DNA from: Incurvaria masculella
Lineage: Eukaryota; Arthropoda; Insecta; Lepidoptera; Incurvariidae
Direction of reading: 5' to 3'
Assembly (NCBI GenBank): GCA_946894095.1
Contig: OX335655.1
Location: forward strand, 15,066,001-15,130,000
DNA: 64,000 nt
In this document: one piece after another, positions 12,131-24,799 of the stretch
How the letters are laid out: each line of letters begins with the position of its first letter
Numbering within the stretch: the first letter of the stretch is position 1
Program-made: the position numbers and the translations under genes
Notes under the pieces: generated by a model
What the model saw: the letters and a program-made list of their open reading frames with translations, nothing else
Databases searched by the model: none
Told to the model about the DNA's origin: nothing

Positions 12131-12514
12131 GGTAACTGAATCATACCTAGAGACATGAAATCTTTAATATGTATAGGTGACACCAAGGAGACTTGAAGAT
12201 GTAAGGATATAGCAGTAGGCAAAATTCAGTTTTGTTTGAGTGAGTTTTGCAACGGGATATGGCGAACGTCCGTGGGAGAATCACTTTTATCAGCAACACC
12301 TAGCCAGTCAGTTCACCACGTCAAGGTAACCTCAAAAATTGCAAAACTTGCCAGAAATTCAACATGTAAAAGTCAATTTATTTTGCAAAAACACAACATA
12401 CATAAATAAAACAATGGTAAAATATAGCTCAAATACATGTGCACTAAACTTCCGCCACCGGAACCTGCCTAACACACCGGCCCACCGAAGTTGATGACCA
12501 TAAGATGTGGACTC

Positions 12515-12833
12515 TTAAGGTCGGCCCGTAAGCACCTGAAAATTTCGCCTCCCATACAAACATAGTTTACTAATCATTTGAAAACCAATGTTCCAACTTA
12601 CTTGATATTTGGTATCTAATATTAGGCTACAAATATCTGTGTCTGTCATGCCTTTGTTTTTTCGGTAAATGTATTCTGGGTCAAACCACAGAGAAAACAA
12701 AATTCGTATGAAGATTTTCTTTTTGCTTTCATTTCATTCGGTTTGGATTTTTTCAATTTAATTGGAATAGCGGTTTCCAAATTATTAGTAAACTACGTTT
12801 GTATGGGGAGCATAGCTTACGGGCCGCTCTTAA
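12515..12833. mobile_element. TTAA-flanked MITE, family 2
   Basis: TTAA stands at both ends. The terminal inverted repeats start GGTCGGCCCGTAAGC on the left against GAGCGGCCCGTAAGC from the right. They continue as sub-terminal complementarity (CCCATACAAAC, TAGTTTACTAAT) for about 70 bp. TTAA target sites fit the piggyBac superfamily (family knowledge). Confidence 0.82.
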
Positions 12834-13070
12834 CTGCAAGAACACAAAGGTTCATCAATATGTTTCTACCAAACTATGGTTTGCATAACAAATTGACTTC
12901 AGAGAGTTTTTAAAATGTATAGAGTTTTTAAACTACAGAACATCTAAAGATCGAAGAACATTTAAATTGAATATAAAGTTATAATTGTTTTAAACCAAGA
13001 AAAAAGCATTAAAACCGCTCAACCTTCATCCCACCATAATATATTTTGTTCCAGCCTCAAATATTTTGTT

Positions 13071-13620
13071 TTAAGGTGGCCCATCCCGCTTATCTCCCCA
13101 TACAAAAGGGGAAAGAAGATCACGCCCATATTTCTTGTCAGAGGTCCAAAATTTTACTCAAAATAGCTTTATTCGATCGAACTAGATGTCTGATGACCAT
13201 TGGCATTGTAAAATTGTGTTTGGTTTCTAAGTTATAAGGTCCGAAAGTTCGAATTTTTTGCGCGTTTTATACAATAACTTTGGAGGTGGATTACGCAGTG
13301 ATAAAGTAAGAACATCTTAAAAAGATTAGTCATCAGATATAGCTTATTTAATCAAGATTTATAATCTATTTGGTTTTTGTTAGATTTTTGACTACAGCGG
13401 CCGTGGTTTACTTTTAGCTATAAGTCGTTTTGAAATTAAAATTTTCGTAAATCTTACCAAATCATACACTATGCACATTGTCTTTTTTGTGGACATGTTG
13501 CATCTTCCTCATCACGGAGCCTGTCTTATTATTTGAAACAGAGAAGGTCCCAGAGCGCAACAACACGGTTTTATACCGCGCCCGCGAATGAGTTAGGCCC
13601 ACCGGGTTGGGCCACCTTAA
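13071..13620 (-). mobile_element. TTAA-flanked MITE, family 1, full-length copy
   Basis: TTAA at both ends with inverted ends GGTGGCCCATCCCG and GGTGGCCCAACCCGG. About 550 bp, no transposase. Three relatives lie at 23203-23733, 53258-53703 and 55346-55895; this copy is in the opposite orientation to those. piggyBac-type mobilisation is inferred. Confidence 0.88.
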
Positions 13621-15300
13621 TCGACGATTCTACTAAAAATTTATGCTTTGAACTTTTGTCTGTATGCTATTCAAATGTTATCAAGACTTTCAAATATTGT
13701 ATGGAAGTTTACAAATTCTGCTTCAGACAAAAAGGTTCTAAAAAAGTTTTAATTTGAGACTGTAACAAAAACATATTTTAAAGTTATGCAATTAGTAAAT
13801 ACAGTTGAATGGCGCAGTTGTGAGTAGGGTGCCCTCAAACCTAATTAATAACCATTGTTAGTTTTGTATATACTATTAGTAATTCAACAAGTAATCAACA
13901 CATCACAAATTTCAGACTCTCCGCCACTAACCTACTGCACTAAAATTTATTGAAAAATATTGAAGTTTTGACCAGACGATTTCACATTGAATAAAAAATT
14001 CATCACATCTGGGTTGAAAACAGCCATGTTCACTGAACTAGTTACGCGTAGGTGCCATGAAAAACAATTGAACAATATTTTTATGGAAAAAAAATCCTTT
14101 GTTATTCGAAACATTATTAACAGTACACGAAATCAAAACAATACAGGTACATTCAAACACACCAGAATCATCACACACTCTTTGAGAGTATCGAGGACAA
14201 ACAATGGTACCCATTACCGAATTAAAATGAACTTTTTCAGTGCTAAATGAAACCTAATTCAGTTCAATGTTTTTGAAAACAATTTTTTCATTGACTTAGG
14301 GCCGATTTTTCAATCCTCAGATAGTACTTAATGGTCTGAAAGTATAACTTTATTTCAAAGAAACAAGTCCTTACCGGAGCATTATATTTCCAATCACAAT
14401 TAACTTACTGTAATTTTACTCATACAAACATGGAATTAGTATATGGATGAATAAGCAGTGGCGTAGATAAAGTCGTCGAATAGTTATCTGACTGTTGAAA
14501 AATCGGCCAGTTCATTAATATTTCAGTAATGGATACCCTGTTGGTAAACTACAATTCTAATTTCCTTATTTGTCATCTATAAAATGTGATGAGTACATAT
14601 TTTTTCAATGCTTTATTTATAGGTAATAATATTATAAAATACATTTCGATGATCATAAAAATATACCAATACCAATATAAACATTTGATTTATTATTGGA
14701 GTACATTCAATTTGTAAATAAAATATAAACACTTTTAAAACAAGAAATCTAAGAATGAAATATTATGAATCTATAAATCCAACAATAACATAAAACTTTT
14801 AGAATCTAAATCTCTTAGCCTAAGACTTGATATACCACTATATAAAGATATATTTCAAACACAATGTCAAGCAATTATTTTCATTAAAATAATTGATTAC
14901 CGCTAAAATACTTTCAAAATATTTTCCATGGGATAAAAACAAATGCAAAAGCAACCCTCCCAAATGTTAAACAAGGCTTGTAGGCATGAGCAATGTTTTC
15001 TATCTGGTGTGGAACAGTTCGTTTTATAAAAGCTATAGGCCGAGATACAGGTGGAACACGAACATTGATACTTTGAGTAAAAATTTGTGCTAATCAAGTT
15101 CCGTCGAAAACCAATTAGGTCAATGACTGGAAAAGTGTTAATCAATACCTCTACTCTGCCCTCCTTATTGAAAAGGCGGTAACTACATATGTGCCTCATA
15201 TGACTGTGTCAAAAAGTCCAACCGATTTTGAAGTTTTGATCCATTCTTTTTCGCTTTAGAAATCTAAGTTTAAATTTTTTCCCAGCTGAAGATTGTTTCG
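13621..15300. other. Intergenic, AT-rich, mostly featureless
   Basis: Nothing coding was recognised. It contains the small MITE at 14298-14508. The downstream end of the SPATA20 transcript (- strand) should fall here; no clear poly(A) hexamer was found near the stop. Confidence 0.45.
14298..14508. mobile_element. Small MITE with GGCCGATTTTTCAA ends
   Basis: The left end GGCCGATTTTTCAA, followed by TCCTCAGATA, pairs with 14485-14508 at about 21 of 24 positions. The GGGCC ends resemble the TAA-flanked element at 45992-46230. Confidence 0.72.
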
Positions 15301-15369
15301 CACTAATTAAAAAATAATGAGTAAGTTAACTGTTTCGCCAAACCGTTCCGTCTAACCTCAATGGCCCAC

Positions 15370-18300
15370 CTACTTGTCCAGAGAGGTCTCGTCGAGGATC
15401 CTCTCGAGCTGCTGGACGTCGGTGACGGGCAGCGAGCACGCAAACCGACGGCACACGTACGCGGTGGGAGCGTCGCCCACGGGCCGAATGCGCGCCAAAA
15501 CTGCAAACGTCACATTGTGTTACACCAAAGTCGCTATTACTGCATGCATGGACACAAAAAGTAAAAGTTAGGGAGGAGAATTAGCATCCTTTTGTTTTCC
15601 CGTGTAAATTCGGATTTGTAAAAGACCATCAAATAATTGAAAGCAACTATCCAACAAACTACGAATCCACCTATAGTAGTTTTAATGTGGTAGTGAGATT
15701 TGTTCAAAAGTAACGCACACAGGTAACCATACATATGTAGCTTAGCCCAACATTGTATAGTTTAAATAGATTTTTAACGAAATCAGTTTTCTAAAACATA
15801 CTCAATTTTGGCGCCATGCATGTATGTATGGCCATGCATGGCGCTATGTATTTATATCACTGAACAGAAATTGCATTTCTTAAGTATATGGAACATCGGT
15901 GCGATCACGTGACCATCAAGCGTCGCTGCATTGTATAGTTTAAAATTTCGCAGCAGGATCCACTACTTCGAGCACGTTTACCAACAGCCGTATGCAGGCC
16001 CAATCGTTTGCCACTATACGCTAACGGGCCTCATGGTGGCAGTACTCACGGATCTCGGACATACCGGCGGGTGTGAGGTCGGCGGCGGCGGGGTCTGCGA
16101 CGGCGAGCACGCGCGCCGGCAACAGCCGCGAGCGCACCACGCGCACCAGCTCCAGCGTGCGCGGGTCCGAGCAGCCGCCCGCTATTAGCACCTGCATGAA
16201 GCAATTTAGGTATTTCAGAGCAGAATCGGTTAGAGTCCGAATGCAATTAGAAGAATGAAATTAGAGACAACCATACAAACAATACGGTATACGAAGAATA
16301 CACAGTTTATAACCAAGAATCCAACGTAAAATTAAATTGGGTTGGGCAAAATAAAAAATAATGGTTGTCCTTTCGTTTCTGTTCATAGCTTGTGGCCTAA
16401 TATGAGAGACAATTCGCCAGTTTCAAGTGTCATTTCTTCAGCCTTTACTACAAACCATTAGAGAAATCATAACCCTGTCATCACTGCTTTGAAAGAAAAT
16501 TATTAATCCATATTTTTTACTTGCTAGATGCAATCCAGTCCCAGCGCCAGAGTTATATTTTTCTGAAGTATAGGCCACTTCAATCTGTTAAAGCAAAATG
16601 AAAATCTGCCGTCTGACCTACACGTGTACCCCTAGGCCGCAGCTTATACGGCAGCCTCGTACGTGGCGTGCCGGCACGACGTGGTATTGCCTCACAGCTC
16701 CGACCTTCCTCCTTTGTGAACATGGCAGCACCGACCTGCGTGGGCGAGTCCAGGTAGAACATGAGCGCGGAGGTCATCTCGGGCAGCGCGCGCGGCATGT
16801 CGGCGAGGCGGCTCGCGAACGCGTGCAGCAGTCGGCGAGCGGCGGCGCGCCCCCCCGCGCCTCCCGCCTCCTCCGCGCTCCTGTCCTCGTACGCGGCGAG
16901 CCGCAGCAGGTTGTGACACGACACGCTGTTGCCGCATGGCTCTGCGCCGTCCTGATCTGTGAACATGACAGCACCAGAGGTTAGATATGAGAATTGTGGT
17001 GAAGAGGCGTGCTAGGCTTACGTTAAGCTATTCGCTGCATGCTGCACAAAATCACCCGGGACATAACCACATGATTCTCGACCTAGAGTGGATAGTTGGC
17101 CTAAATCATGACAGCCTAGGTGTCAGACCCAGGCCCAGATCTAGGTGTCAAAATCTCTTACAAGTATATCATTCATAACACTTTATTTTTGAGGTTGCTC
17201 TCAAATCATTATACTGTCAATTTTCTTATATGTTTTAGCCATACGAATAAAAATGTATTTGTATTTTTACTCCCGGCATAGTTTCTTGTCAGTTCTTCAT
17301 ACTCCGTGATGATCAAACTGTTTACATAAAAGTACGGATCGGAGTGTCTGTACACATAATGTAGGAAAGTATACGAATAAACGAAAGTACATAACCGTCT
17401 GGGTCGAGTTTCGTTTTGCAAATTCGGTTAAAAGCAGAATGAACAGAATGATAGTTTTGAACATCCTTGAGCAATCACCTTCCTTTAGCCTCAGGACAAC
17501 GGACGGATCGCCAACGCAGCTGTTGAAGTAGCCCCCGTCGGCGTCGTCCCAGAACAACTCGTCTTGTTTCTTCTGCAGCTGCCGAGCCCACGTCAGCCAG
17601 CTGAGGTCTAACGAGGCTTCGTAGAGGTCGAGCAGGCCTTTCACAAGGAACGCGTAATCGTCGAGGAAGCCTTGGATCGGCTGCTCTCTGAAAATATATG
17701 TAAAAACATATTTTATCAAGCGTTAGCTGCGATGTACGTAGCTTTGCTCCGAGATAAGATTATCCTATGCTCATCTCCATGCTGCCACCTCAGAAGCTTC
17801 ATGAATGCAACTAGGTTACCACTGACGGCAGAACCGCCACAAAAATTTGACTTACTCGCTAGTGATGTTAAGTCATGACTTATGATGTAACATTAAAATG
17901 GAAGTTATGGAAAAATACTGCTATATATGCTTTGGGACTGTCATTAATAAATGAATACTTTTAATGATTCGTTGAAGTCGCCTCTTAATTGAGCGTTAGC
18001 TTTTGCGCATGAGAAAACCACATCTTGGCTGATGTTCTGACGTACTGCTTGGACACATAAACTTATGATTATAGCTTTAAACTCTTTTCATGTATAATTC
18101 ACAATCCCCCCTCTCCCCTTATTTCTTGTTTGTAATAAAAGTAAAATAATTTAGTACTAACGTTTGTGCAATACCTCCATCGTCGGCCCGATAACAGGAC
18201 CTCAGCAAGGTTTGAGTAGTCTCAACATAAAGATGTTCCTTTATGAAGTTAGCAGCTTTGATAGCGCGCTCCACGAACGCCTTGTCGCCCAGGCCCTGTC

Positions 18301-19760
18301 CCGCGTGCGACAGCCCAGAGATCATGAGGCCATTCCACGAACAGAGGATCTTAGAATCCAGGTGTGGACGCGGCCTCTTCTGTCTCGCCTCATATAAAAC
18401 GTCAATACTTTCAGTCAGCAATTTATTCAACTCGACGACCGTCAAACCGAACTTCTTCGCTGTTTCCTCTTTACTACCGTAAATTATCAGGACATTTTTG
18501 TTAGAGAGTTCCCCATGAGGGTCGCTGCCGTGTGAGATGTTGCCTTCGGGCTCCACGCCAAAGTAGTCGCAGAAAACATCTGTGTACTTTATCGAGTTTA
18601 TCGTCTTGCCATCGAGAAGTGATTCAAGCTCACTGTACTCCCAGACGCAGAATGCACCCTCTTTCTTTTGAGTAGCGCCGAATGTTGGATACGAATCGGC
18701 ATCTTCAGCACTGTAAAAGCCACCTGACTCGTGACTGAGATCTCTATTAACATACTTGATTATATCTCGCACAATTTCTTCATAGAAGGGATCCTTAGTC
18801 GCGAGGTACGCATCAGTGTAAGCGGTAGTCAGTTGAGCTTGATCATAGAGCATCTTTTCAAAGTGTGGAACGTGCCATTTTGCGTCTACCGAGTACCTGG
18901 CGAAGCCACTCGAAATGTGATCATGTATTCCACCCTTCGCCATCTTGGTCAGCGTGTGGAGACACATTTCCAAGCATTTCTTCCCTTGAGGGTCTTTCTT
19001 ATCCCTCGCATAAGCGTGGAACAAAAAGTTGAGGTTGCTCGGTTGCGGAAACTTAGGAGCCATTCCGAAGCCTCCAAACTTAGGCTCGTAGGCTCTGATA
19101 TATTGTTGAATGCACTTCTTCCAAGCAGATTCATCAGGGAATTCTTCAGATTTGTCGATGGTGGTGGCTTTTTTTAGAGCGGCGATGATATCTGTGCCGG
19201 CCTGGTGGAACTCGGCCTCGCTCTCGTTCCACTTGTTAGCGAGAGAGAGGAGGATGCTCTTGAAGCCGGGCCGGCCCCAGCGGTCCTCCGGCGGAAAGTA
19301 GGTGCCCCCGGTGACAGGCTGCAGGTCCGGCGTGAGGAACACGGACATGGGCCAGCCGCCGCCGCCCGTTGTGGCCTGCACGAACAGCATGTACACCTTG
19401 TCGATGTCGGGTCGCTCCTCACGGTCGACCTTAACATTCACGTAGTGAGCATTCATCACTTTGGCGACCTCCTCATTCTCAAATGACTCCTTCTCCATGA
19501 CATGGCACCAATGGCACGTGGAGTAGCCGACGGATAGAAATATAAGTTTGTTTTCTTTTTTAGCCTTCTCGAAGGCTTCCTGTCCCCACGGATACCAGTC
19601 GACCGGGTTGTGGGCGTGCTGCAGTAGATAGGGCGACTTCTCCCTGGAGAGTCGGTTAGTGTGCGCGGGCTCAGCCGCTGACGTAGTCGCCATCTTCACA
19701 ATGTTCTCACTCAAACTTCGAACAAGCTTTGGGGCCGAAGGAACTGATAGAGATGAAAAC
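15370..19760 (-). CDS. SPATA20: SPATA20-like thioredoxin-domain protein (DUF255/YyaL family)
   Basis: Family knowledge: a thioredoxin-like domain followed by a six-hairpin glycosidase-like domain; the substrate is not established. Exons on the - strand: 18162-19760, 17479-17687, 16736-16956, 16050-16191 and 15370-15500 (stop TAG). All phases fit. From the first ATG in this block (19691-19693) the product is 744 residues, near the usual family length. CHWC, the redox-like motif, is at residues 60-63, preceded by [17 protein letters not shown]. Further family blocks are [89 protein letters not shown] and [12 protein letters not shown]. The C-terminal [17 protein letters not shown] also matches. 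The frame stays open upstream of that ATG to a TTTCAG acceptor at 19761, so an upstream coding exon is expected; see 30669-30793. A decayed copy of exon 3 lies in the next intron. Confidence 0.93.
16600..16735 (-). pseudogene. Decayed partial copy of SPATA20 exon 3, directly 3' of its donor
   Basis: Both sides of exon 3 carry the block GGTGCTG-CATGTTCACA: at the acceptor (16958-16977) and again just after the donor (16715-16733). Beyond the second block the sequence resembles the exon 3 start (GAGC-TG-GGCAA, then GTCGTG) with substitutions. This is what a tandem duplication of acceptor plus exon start would leave. Similarity fades after about 60-80 bp. Confidence 0.65.
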
Positions 19761-19763
19761 CTG

Positions 19764-20340
19764 AAAGTTCAAAATTGGTTTTACTTAAAATGCTGACAAC
19801 GATGATGATGATGATGAGATAGTTTAATGTATTTTTTTTTAATTTGGGGTGTAATATTGATTTTTGAATATTACTATCCAATTATAATTGGCTAATTACA
19901 TCTAAGCAATAAATATTGGTGCTGTTCTAACGAAATCATGTTTCACGCTCTTAGATGAAAAAGAATGGATACGGTACCTCCATACTGATGATAGTTCAAA
20001 AGCGTTCCTATTTTTAAAAAAACTCACAGACCTATACTTTTACATGCACACCAAACTCTAATACGTAAAGGGTAAAAGAGCAGAACAAAGGTATAAGGAA
20101 ATGTATCATGCGAAAAAGTGACAAATAGATTCATCTAATCGCGGAAGAATGAAATGAGACAACAATTTTCTTAAATTGAATTAGTTATAGCGTGAGAAAA
20201 AGTGATGGTGACATTTGTGACATCTGGTCGTAGATATAGTGCAAAATTCATCCTAATCCATCATGACACATCAACGATGCGCGCATCCTAAGCCCTTTGA
20301 GCAGAATGGCGCGTCAAAACTAATACTCCAGGAACTTTAG
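19764..20340. other. Intron or upstream DNA of the SPATA20 gene
   Basis: No exon recognised. It contains a short (GAT)n run near 19800. Confidence 0.45.
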
Positions 20341-20349
20341 ACTTAAATC

Positions 20350-21050
20350 AGCACTTAGAAAAACATTAAATCCGAAATGCATTTTTTTTTCTCAGAAACG
20401 TAGTATTTCATGTGGACGTGTGTACATTAAGTTTGCAACATTTTGGGGGGCCCGGAAGATAGAAATAAAATATGAAATATGTTTAAGAAATGATATCTCC
20501 TAAACAAATATTTAGAAATGGTATTTCAAAATCGAATATGTAGACTAATTTTAAGTGTAATATAACTGTAAATTTGCAACAATTTATTATTTACGGAACT
20601 GTGTAAATATATTTTTTTTGTACTATTTCCGTAATATCTGAAAAAGCAAATACTGCTAACTCAGTTTTATTTTCTGGAATATGTAAAGGGCCTAAAACTC
20701 TATATTCTGTGAGAAATTTAAAATGTTGCAAAACTTAGAAGCACAATTTTTTTCATTTATAATTTTTAGATTCGAATATAAGCTAAACAAAAAATTCGAA
20801 ATGCGGTTTGAATCATTCATTTTGTAGTTTTATCTTTCAATAATATGCTATCAATTTTGCAACAATACAAATCGTCCGGAACTAGGTTCAATTAAAACAT
20901 TACTATAATTACCAGTTTTCACTCGTACACGGACGTAAAGCCACTTCTCTGTGTGAGTGTAGCGCGCGTAAACATAGCTAGGAAGACTGCTGCGGTGGAC
21001 GCGGGGGGATGGGGCCGGTCGGCTCGACAGATTCTCCCCGCCTTGCTACC
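20350..21050 (+). repeat. ~0.7-kb dispersed repeat, left copy of an inverted pair
   Basis: Its reverse complement lies at about 25960-26690. Matching blocks include AAATCCGAAATG, GGGCCCGGAAGATAGAA, AAACAAATATTTAGAAATGG, AAATTTGCAACAATTTA, and a GC-rich end with TGTGTGAGTG. Several TTGCAACA motifs recur inside. No coding frame; class unknown. Confidence 0.72.
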
Positions 21051-21151
21051 TAAACATCGCCGCATTTATTTTGTGTTCGTTCGGGAGCAATTTTCGTGTG
21101 TAAATTGATTTACATTGTTGATAATACAGAATGGCTGTGGACATTTGCGAT

Positions 21152-21480
21152 TGAGCGATCGTGGCACAGCGTCGGGTGGATTTGCCTTACACGACAGAGG
21201 TCTGGGTTCGAATCCCCACAATGCACATGCACCACTATCTTTCTCTTTCTGAGTTGGATAAATGCATTTCGTCATTAATGCGAGCGGTTCCATGGTTCGG
21301 AATCCATGAAAAACTGTAGGTTCCCTTCCCGTATTAGGGGGTAAGGTTAAGCCCTCCCGGGTTGGTTCCATCATACGCATTTTCCGTCCGTGTTTTCCAT
21401 CCTGTTCAATGTAGCCGTGCTCATAAATAGGGTGGTCCTGCCATGGCACTTATTCCATCGTAAATGCGGTGTGTTGAGAT
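21152..21480 (+). mobile_element. tRNA-headed SINE, copy 2
   Basis: Good internal promoter remnants: GTGGCACAG (box A region) and GGGTTCGAATCCC (box B). The same body as the copy at 1912 follows. Confidence 0.88.
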
Positions 21481-22134
21481 GAAAATAGAATAGAATTGAT
21501 GCGATCATAATTGGCAATTAATAAGAATGTTTTGACGGGATGCCGACCGTGCCTCTAGTCCTCTTATTTTTAACATTCTTAGTATGCTTATGGTATGCTT
21601 GTTTTATCTATATGTTTATTTTGGATGATAAATTGTTCGCCTTAATAATTTCACCTTTTTACCGATTTCGCCACGCATAGTCATTATCTGAAATAATAGG
21701 AAGATTTGAACCAGGAAAAAATTTTTTTCAAGAAATTCAACCGACGAAAAAATTATCAGAAAAGCGAAAAACATAACAAGAAGTTTTGATATGACCCCGT
21801 ATCGTAACAAACAAACGTAAATTGCTGACTCAATATTAGTATTTTTATTTTTCCCTTCTGAGTTTTAAGGTTAACCACCCTAACTCCGCGAGATATAGCA
21901 AGATTATTAATTAGATTAGATTAATACCAAGAATGCAATCCCGATCTCGCAAGATCTCGTTTTCGCGAGTTCTCGGCCTTTTTTAAACGAGATCGATCTC
22001 GACACACTAGCATAAAAACCTCTAAAGAGAGTTGTTACTCTATCAATTTCCTATACTACGAGCGATAACTGGCGATAGCTCTATTTCAACACTGACAAGT
22101 GCGCTATATTGACATTGAGTCACTCCAGAGAGCC

Positions 22135-22860
22135 TATTCAATACAAAAATTGACTTGGTGATGTCTTGCTTTTGAGAGTGACAAGTAGAAAAATTAAGGT
22201 GTCATCATGGACACCAAATTGTCTTTTTTCATGATCACGTCGACAAACTATGCAAAAGCTCCTTTCGGACCCTGGGTGTTGTATTGAGACAAGCGTACCA
22301 TTCGCGCAGTACAGATGCCGTAAAAATCCTGTACAACACATTTGTGAGAAGCAAGCTAGAATGCAATGCAATGATATGGAACCCTCATGAGGCTTAATTT
22401 ACTGCCATGCTTGAAAGAGTGCAAAAAAAGTTTTTGAGATTCCTTTATAAAAATAATTATAATTTTTATCCGATTTATCCGAATCGCAGTTAACAAAATA
22501 TGTGTTTAACTTAGTAATTGGACACGTGCAAAATATTTCAGTGCTAGAGAGTGTTAATCTGTTCGCCCCAGAAAATTACAGTCGCGCGCGCTCTCATCCT
22601 CGCTTCGCGCTGCCCTCCTCGCGCACCAACATGCTGCGTCACGCGCCGCTCACCCATGCGCTTACAGCTCTAAATGACAAAATAGACATCTATGCTTGCA
22701 CTCTGGCCGAGTTCCAGAAGGCAGTTGCTGTTTACTTTGAAGCTGCATAATTTTTAAATAAGGTGTGTACTTTATCTATAAATTGCCTAACGCCTTGGCC
22801 ATTACGCTCTAATGTTAGGTATATTGTTGTATGAATAAATAAATAAATAAGTAAATACGG
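22135..22860 (+). mobile_element. 3' end of a non-LTR retrotransposon (RT C-terminal part)
   Basis: The + strand reads LGVIMDTKLSFFHDHVD, then KILYNTFVRSKLECN, MIWNPHEA and ERVQKKFLRFLYKN, with stops between the blocks. A 3' tail of open frame ends at the TAA near 22750. It finishes in an (AAAT)n run (22835-22855), usual for such elements. It is truncated at the 5' side and dead. Confidence 0.85.
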
Positions 22861-22954
22861 CCAGTGGCTGAAGAAGGGGGTATCCGTCTATAGAGCAGCC
22901 ACTCCACTAACCCCTGATTTCACTATTTCCAGCTATCTGAAATTCGTTAGCTTA

Positions 22955-23040
22955 CTTTCAGTTAGATTGCATATTCGCATGGTGTAACCATAAGATAACT
23001 TTGGGATTTTTGTAGCTGATGGTAGTGAAAATGGGTGTAA
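22955..23040 (-). mobile_element. Fragment of a second SINE-like family
   Basis: It shares GTGTAACC-AAAGATAACT, followed by ATTTTTGTA-CTG, with 59155-59340, where a tRNA-like head is kept. Only the tail half is recognised here. Confidence 0.5.
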
Positions 23041-23202
23041 GTAAACTCTTTATTATTATTATTTTCTTTCAGGACGGATAAGCAAATATTTGAATAAAAT
23101 ATAAATTTTAGTACAAAAATTACATACGTCGCTTTGTTCAACAAATGTGTTATTAATGCAGAATCAACGGACACATCAAATACATTGCCTTACTTTACGA
23201 AT

Positions 23203-23733
23203 GTGGAACTAACTCATTCACGGGCACGGTACAAAACCGATTTATCGCGCTCTAGGACCTTCTCTGTTACACAGAAAAGACAGGCTCCGTGATGAGTAAG
23301 ATGCAACATGTCCACAAAGCAGACAATGCGCATAGTGTTTGATTTGGTAAGATTTACAAAAAATTGTATTACAAAACGACTTATAGCTAAAAGTAAACTA
23401 CGATCGTTGTAGTCAAAAATCTAACAAAAACCAAATTTGTTATAAATCTTCATGAAACAAGCCATGTCTGATGACTAATCTTTTTAAGGTTTTTTAGTTA
23501 ATCGTTGAGTAATCCACCTCCAAAGTTATTGTATAAAACGCGCAAAAAATTCGAAGTTTCTGACCTTATAACTTAGAAAACTAACAAAATTTTACAATGC
23601 CCGACAGTCATCAGACATCTATTTCGATCAAATGCAGCTATTTTGAGTATTATTTTGGATCTCTGATAAGAAATATGCTCATGATCTTCTTTCCACGTTT
23701 GTATGGGGAGTTGAGCGGGAAGGCCCACCTTAA
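23203..23733 (+). mobile_element. TTAA MITE, family 1, copy 2 (left end lost)
   Basis: Homologous along its length to 55346-55895. The right end GGCCCACC-TTAA (TTAA 23730-23733) is present, while the left 15-20 bp have diverged. Confidence 0.8.
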
Positions 23734-23831
23734 GTCTAGGTTTTTAAATAAACTATAACCCCACTTAAATTTTACAAAATCAGCAAATTATAAAATAAAA
23801 AAGTGGACATCTTTAGCTATAATCACCTCTA

Positions 23832-23995
23832 GTGTCATGATATTAGCCCAAAACAACATATAGGAACGAGGTGCCATGCCAGGAACTTTCTTATATTTCA
23901 TGGCTACATTGTAATGGAAGGAAAATATCGTCTATTTTCATTGCCGCTTTGACCGTAGTTAATTCAATGCGATAGTACAGCCCCTACAGTTTTAT
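23832..23995 (-). mobile_element. SINE fragment, copy 3
   Basis: The reverse complement of the SINE body: CATGATATTAGCCCAA, GGTGCCATGCCAGGAA, TTCAATGCGATAGTAC, then CCTACAGTTTTATG. The head is missing. Confidence 0.75.
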
Positions 23996-24080
23996 GTTTA
24001 ATCCGAACTACCATGAAACGTGAAGTAGTAAATACTCTTTCGAAGACAAACTACGCCACCCTAAAGAGATTTTTATCATT

Positions 24081-24465
24081 GTCAGCCTCGGTAGCACAGT
24101 GGTGGGACACCTTGAGATTCTATAAGCTGGGTAAGCAGCTCTGAGCGCGGTTGGGTTCTGGATGAGTGACTATTTTAGACCATTAGGGCTGGCCGTGGTT
24201 CGGATTCCACGTAAAACTGTAGGTCCCCTTCCTTACTTACTATGTTGTAGGGTTTATCCCGTCCGGGTTGGTACCATTGCATTGAATGAACGATGATCGA
24301 AGTGGCAATGAAAATTGACCGTGTTTTCCATCCAGTTCAATGTAGCCGAGCAATTTAAGGAAAGTCCTGGTATGGCACCTAGTTCCCATGTCGTGTTTTA
24401 GGCTAATATCTGACGTTCAGTTTGGTATTAGCCATCCATTTATAGTTCTTTACAAAAATCATTAC
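24081..24465 (+). mobile_element. tRNA-headed SINE, copy 4 with divergent head
   Basis: The head CCTCGGTAGCACAGTGGTGG looks tRNA-like but differs from the other copies. The standard body follows from GTGGTTCGGATTCCAC to GGTATTAGCCATCCAT. Confidence 0.82.
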
Positions 24466-24570
24466 AATACCGACTCAAACAAAAACGATCGTATAAATAT
24501 TTAAATTTTGATTAAGATATCGTTATGAACAAATATTAAACCAGGCAGTTCAAGTAAATATGTACATTAA

Positions 24571-24716
24571 CCCTGCTACTAATAATCCCAGATCATCGTC
24601 TGAATAGGTATACAATGTTTTGTCCCTTTCTATCGAATTAGAAACTGCCTGTCAATGCAAAGGACAAAACATTGTATAACTATTCAGCTGATGATCTAGG
24701 TTTATTAGTAACAGGG
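24571..24716. mobile_element. Foldback MITE with 55-bp arms
   Basis: Arms 24571-24625 and 24662-24716 pair at about 48 of 55 positions (inner block ACAATGTTTTGTCC, outer block CCCTG-TACTAATAA). They leave a 36-bp loop. No coding potential. Confidence 0.82.
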
Positions 24717-24799
24717 ATAATATTTCGTGCTAAACAAGTACGTCGCTTTTTCCAAGGAGTGTGATATGTATGTTATATTATGATATGTATGGAAGATAG

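Noticed and set aside
19712..19714. Start of SPATA20 at a TTG codon (MSENIVK)
   Set aside because: The codon is TTG in the middle of an open exon that continues to an acceptor at 19761; a eukaryotic start there is unlikely.
21152..21230. tRNA gene
   Set aside because: Box A and B remnants belong to a SINE head: no complete cloverleaf, and the same head recurs before the same body elsewhere.
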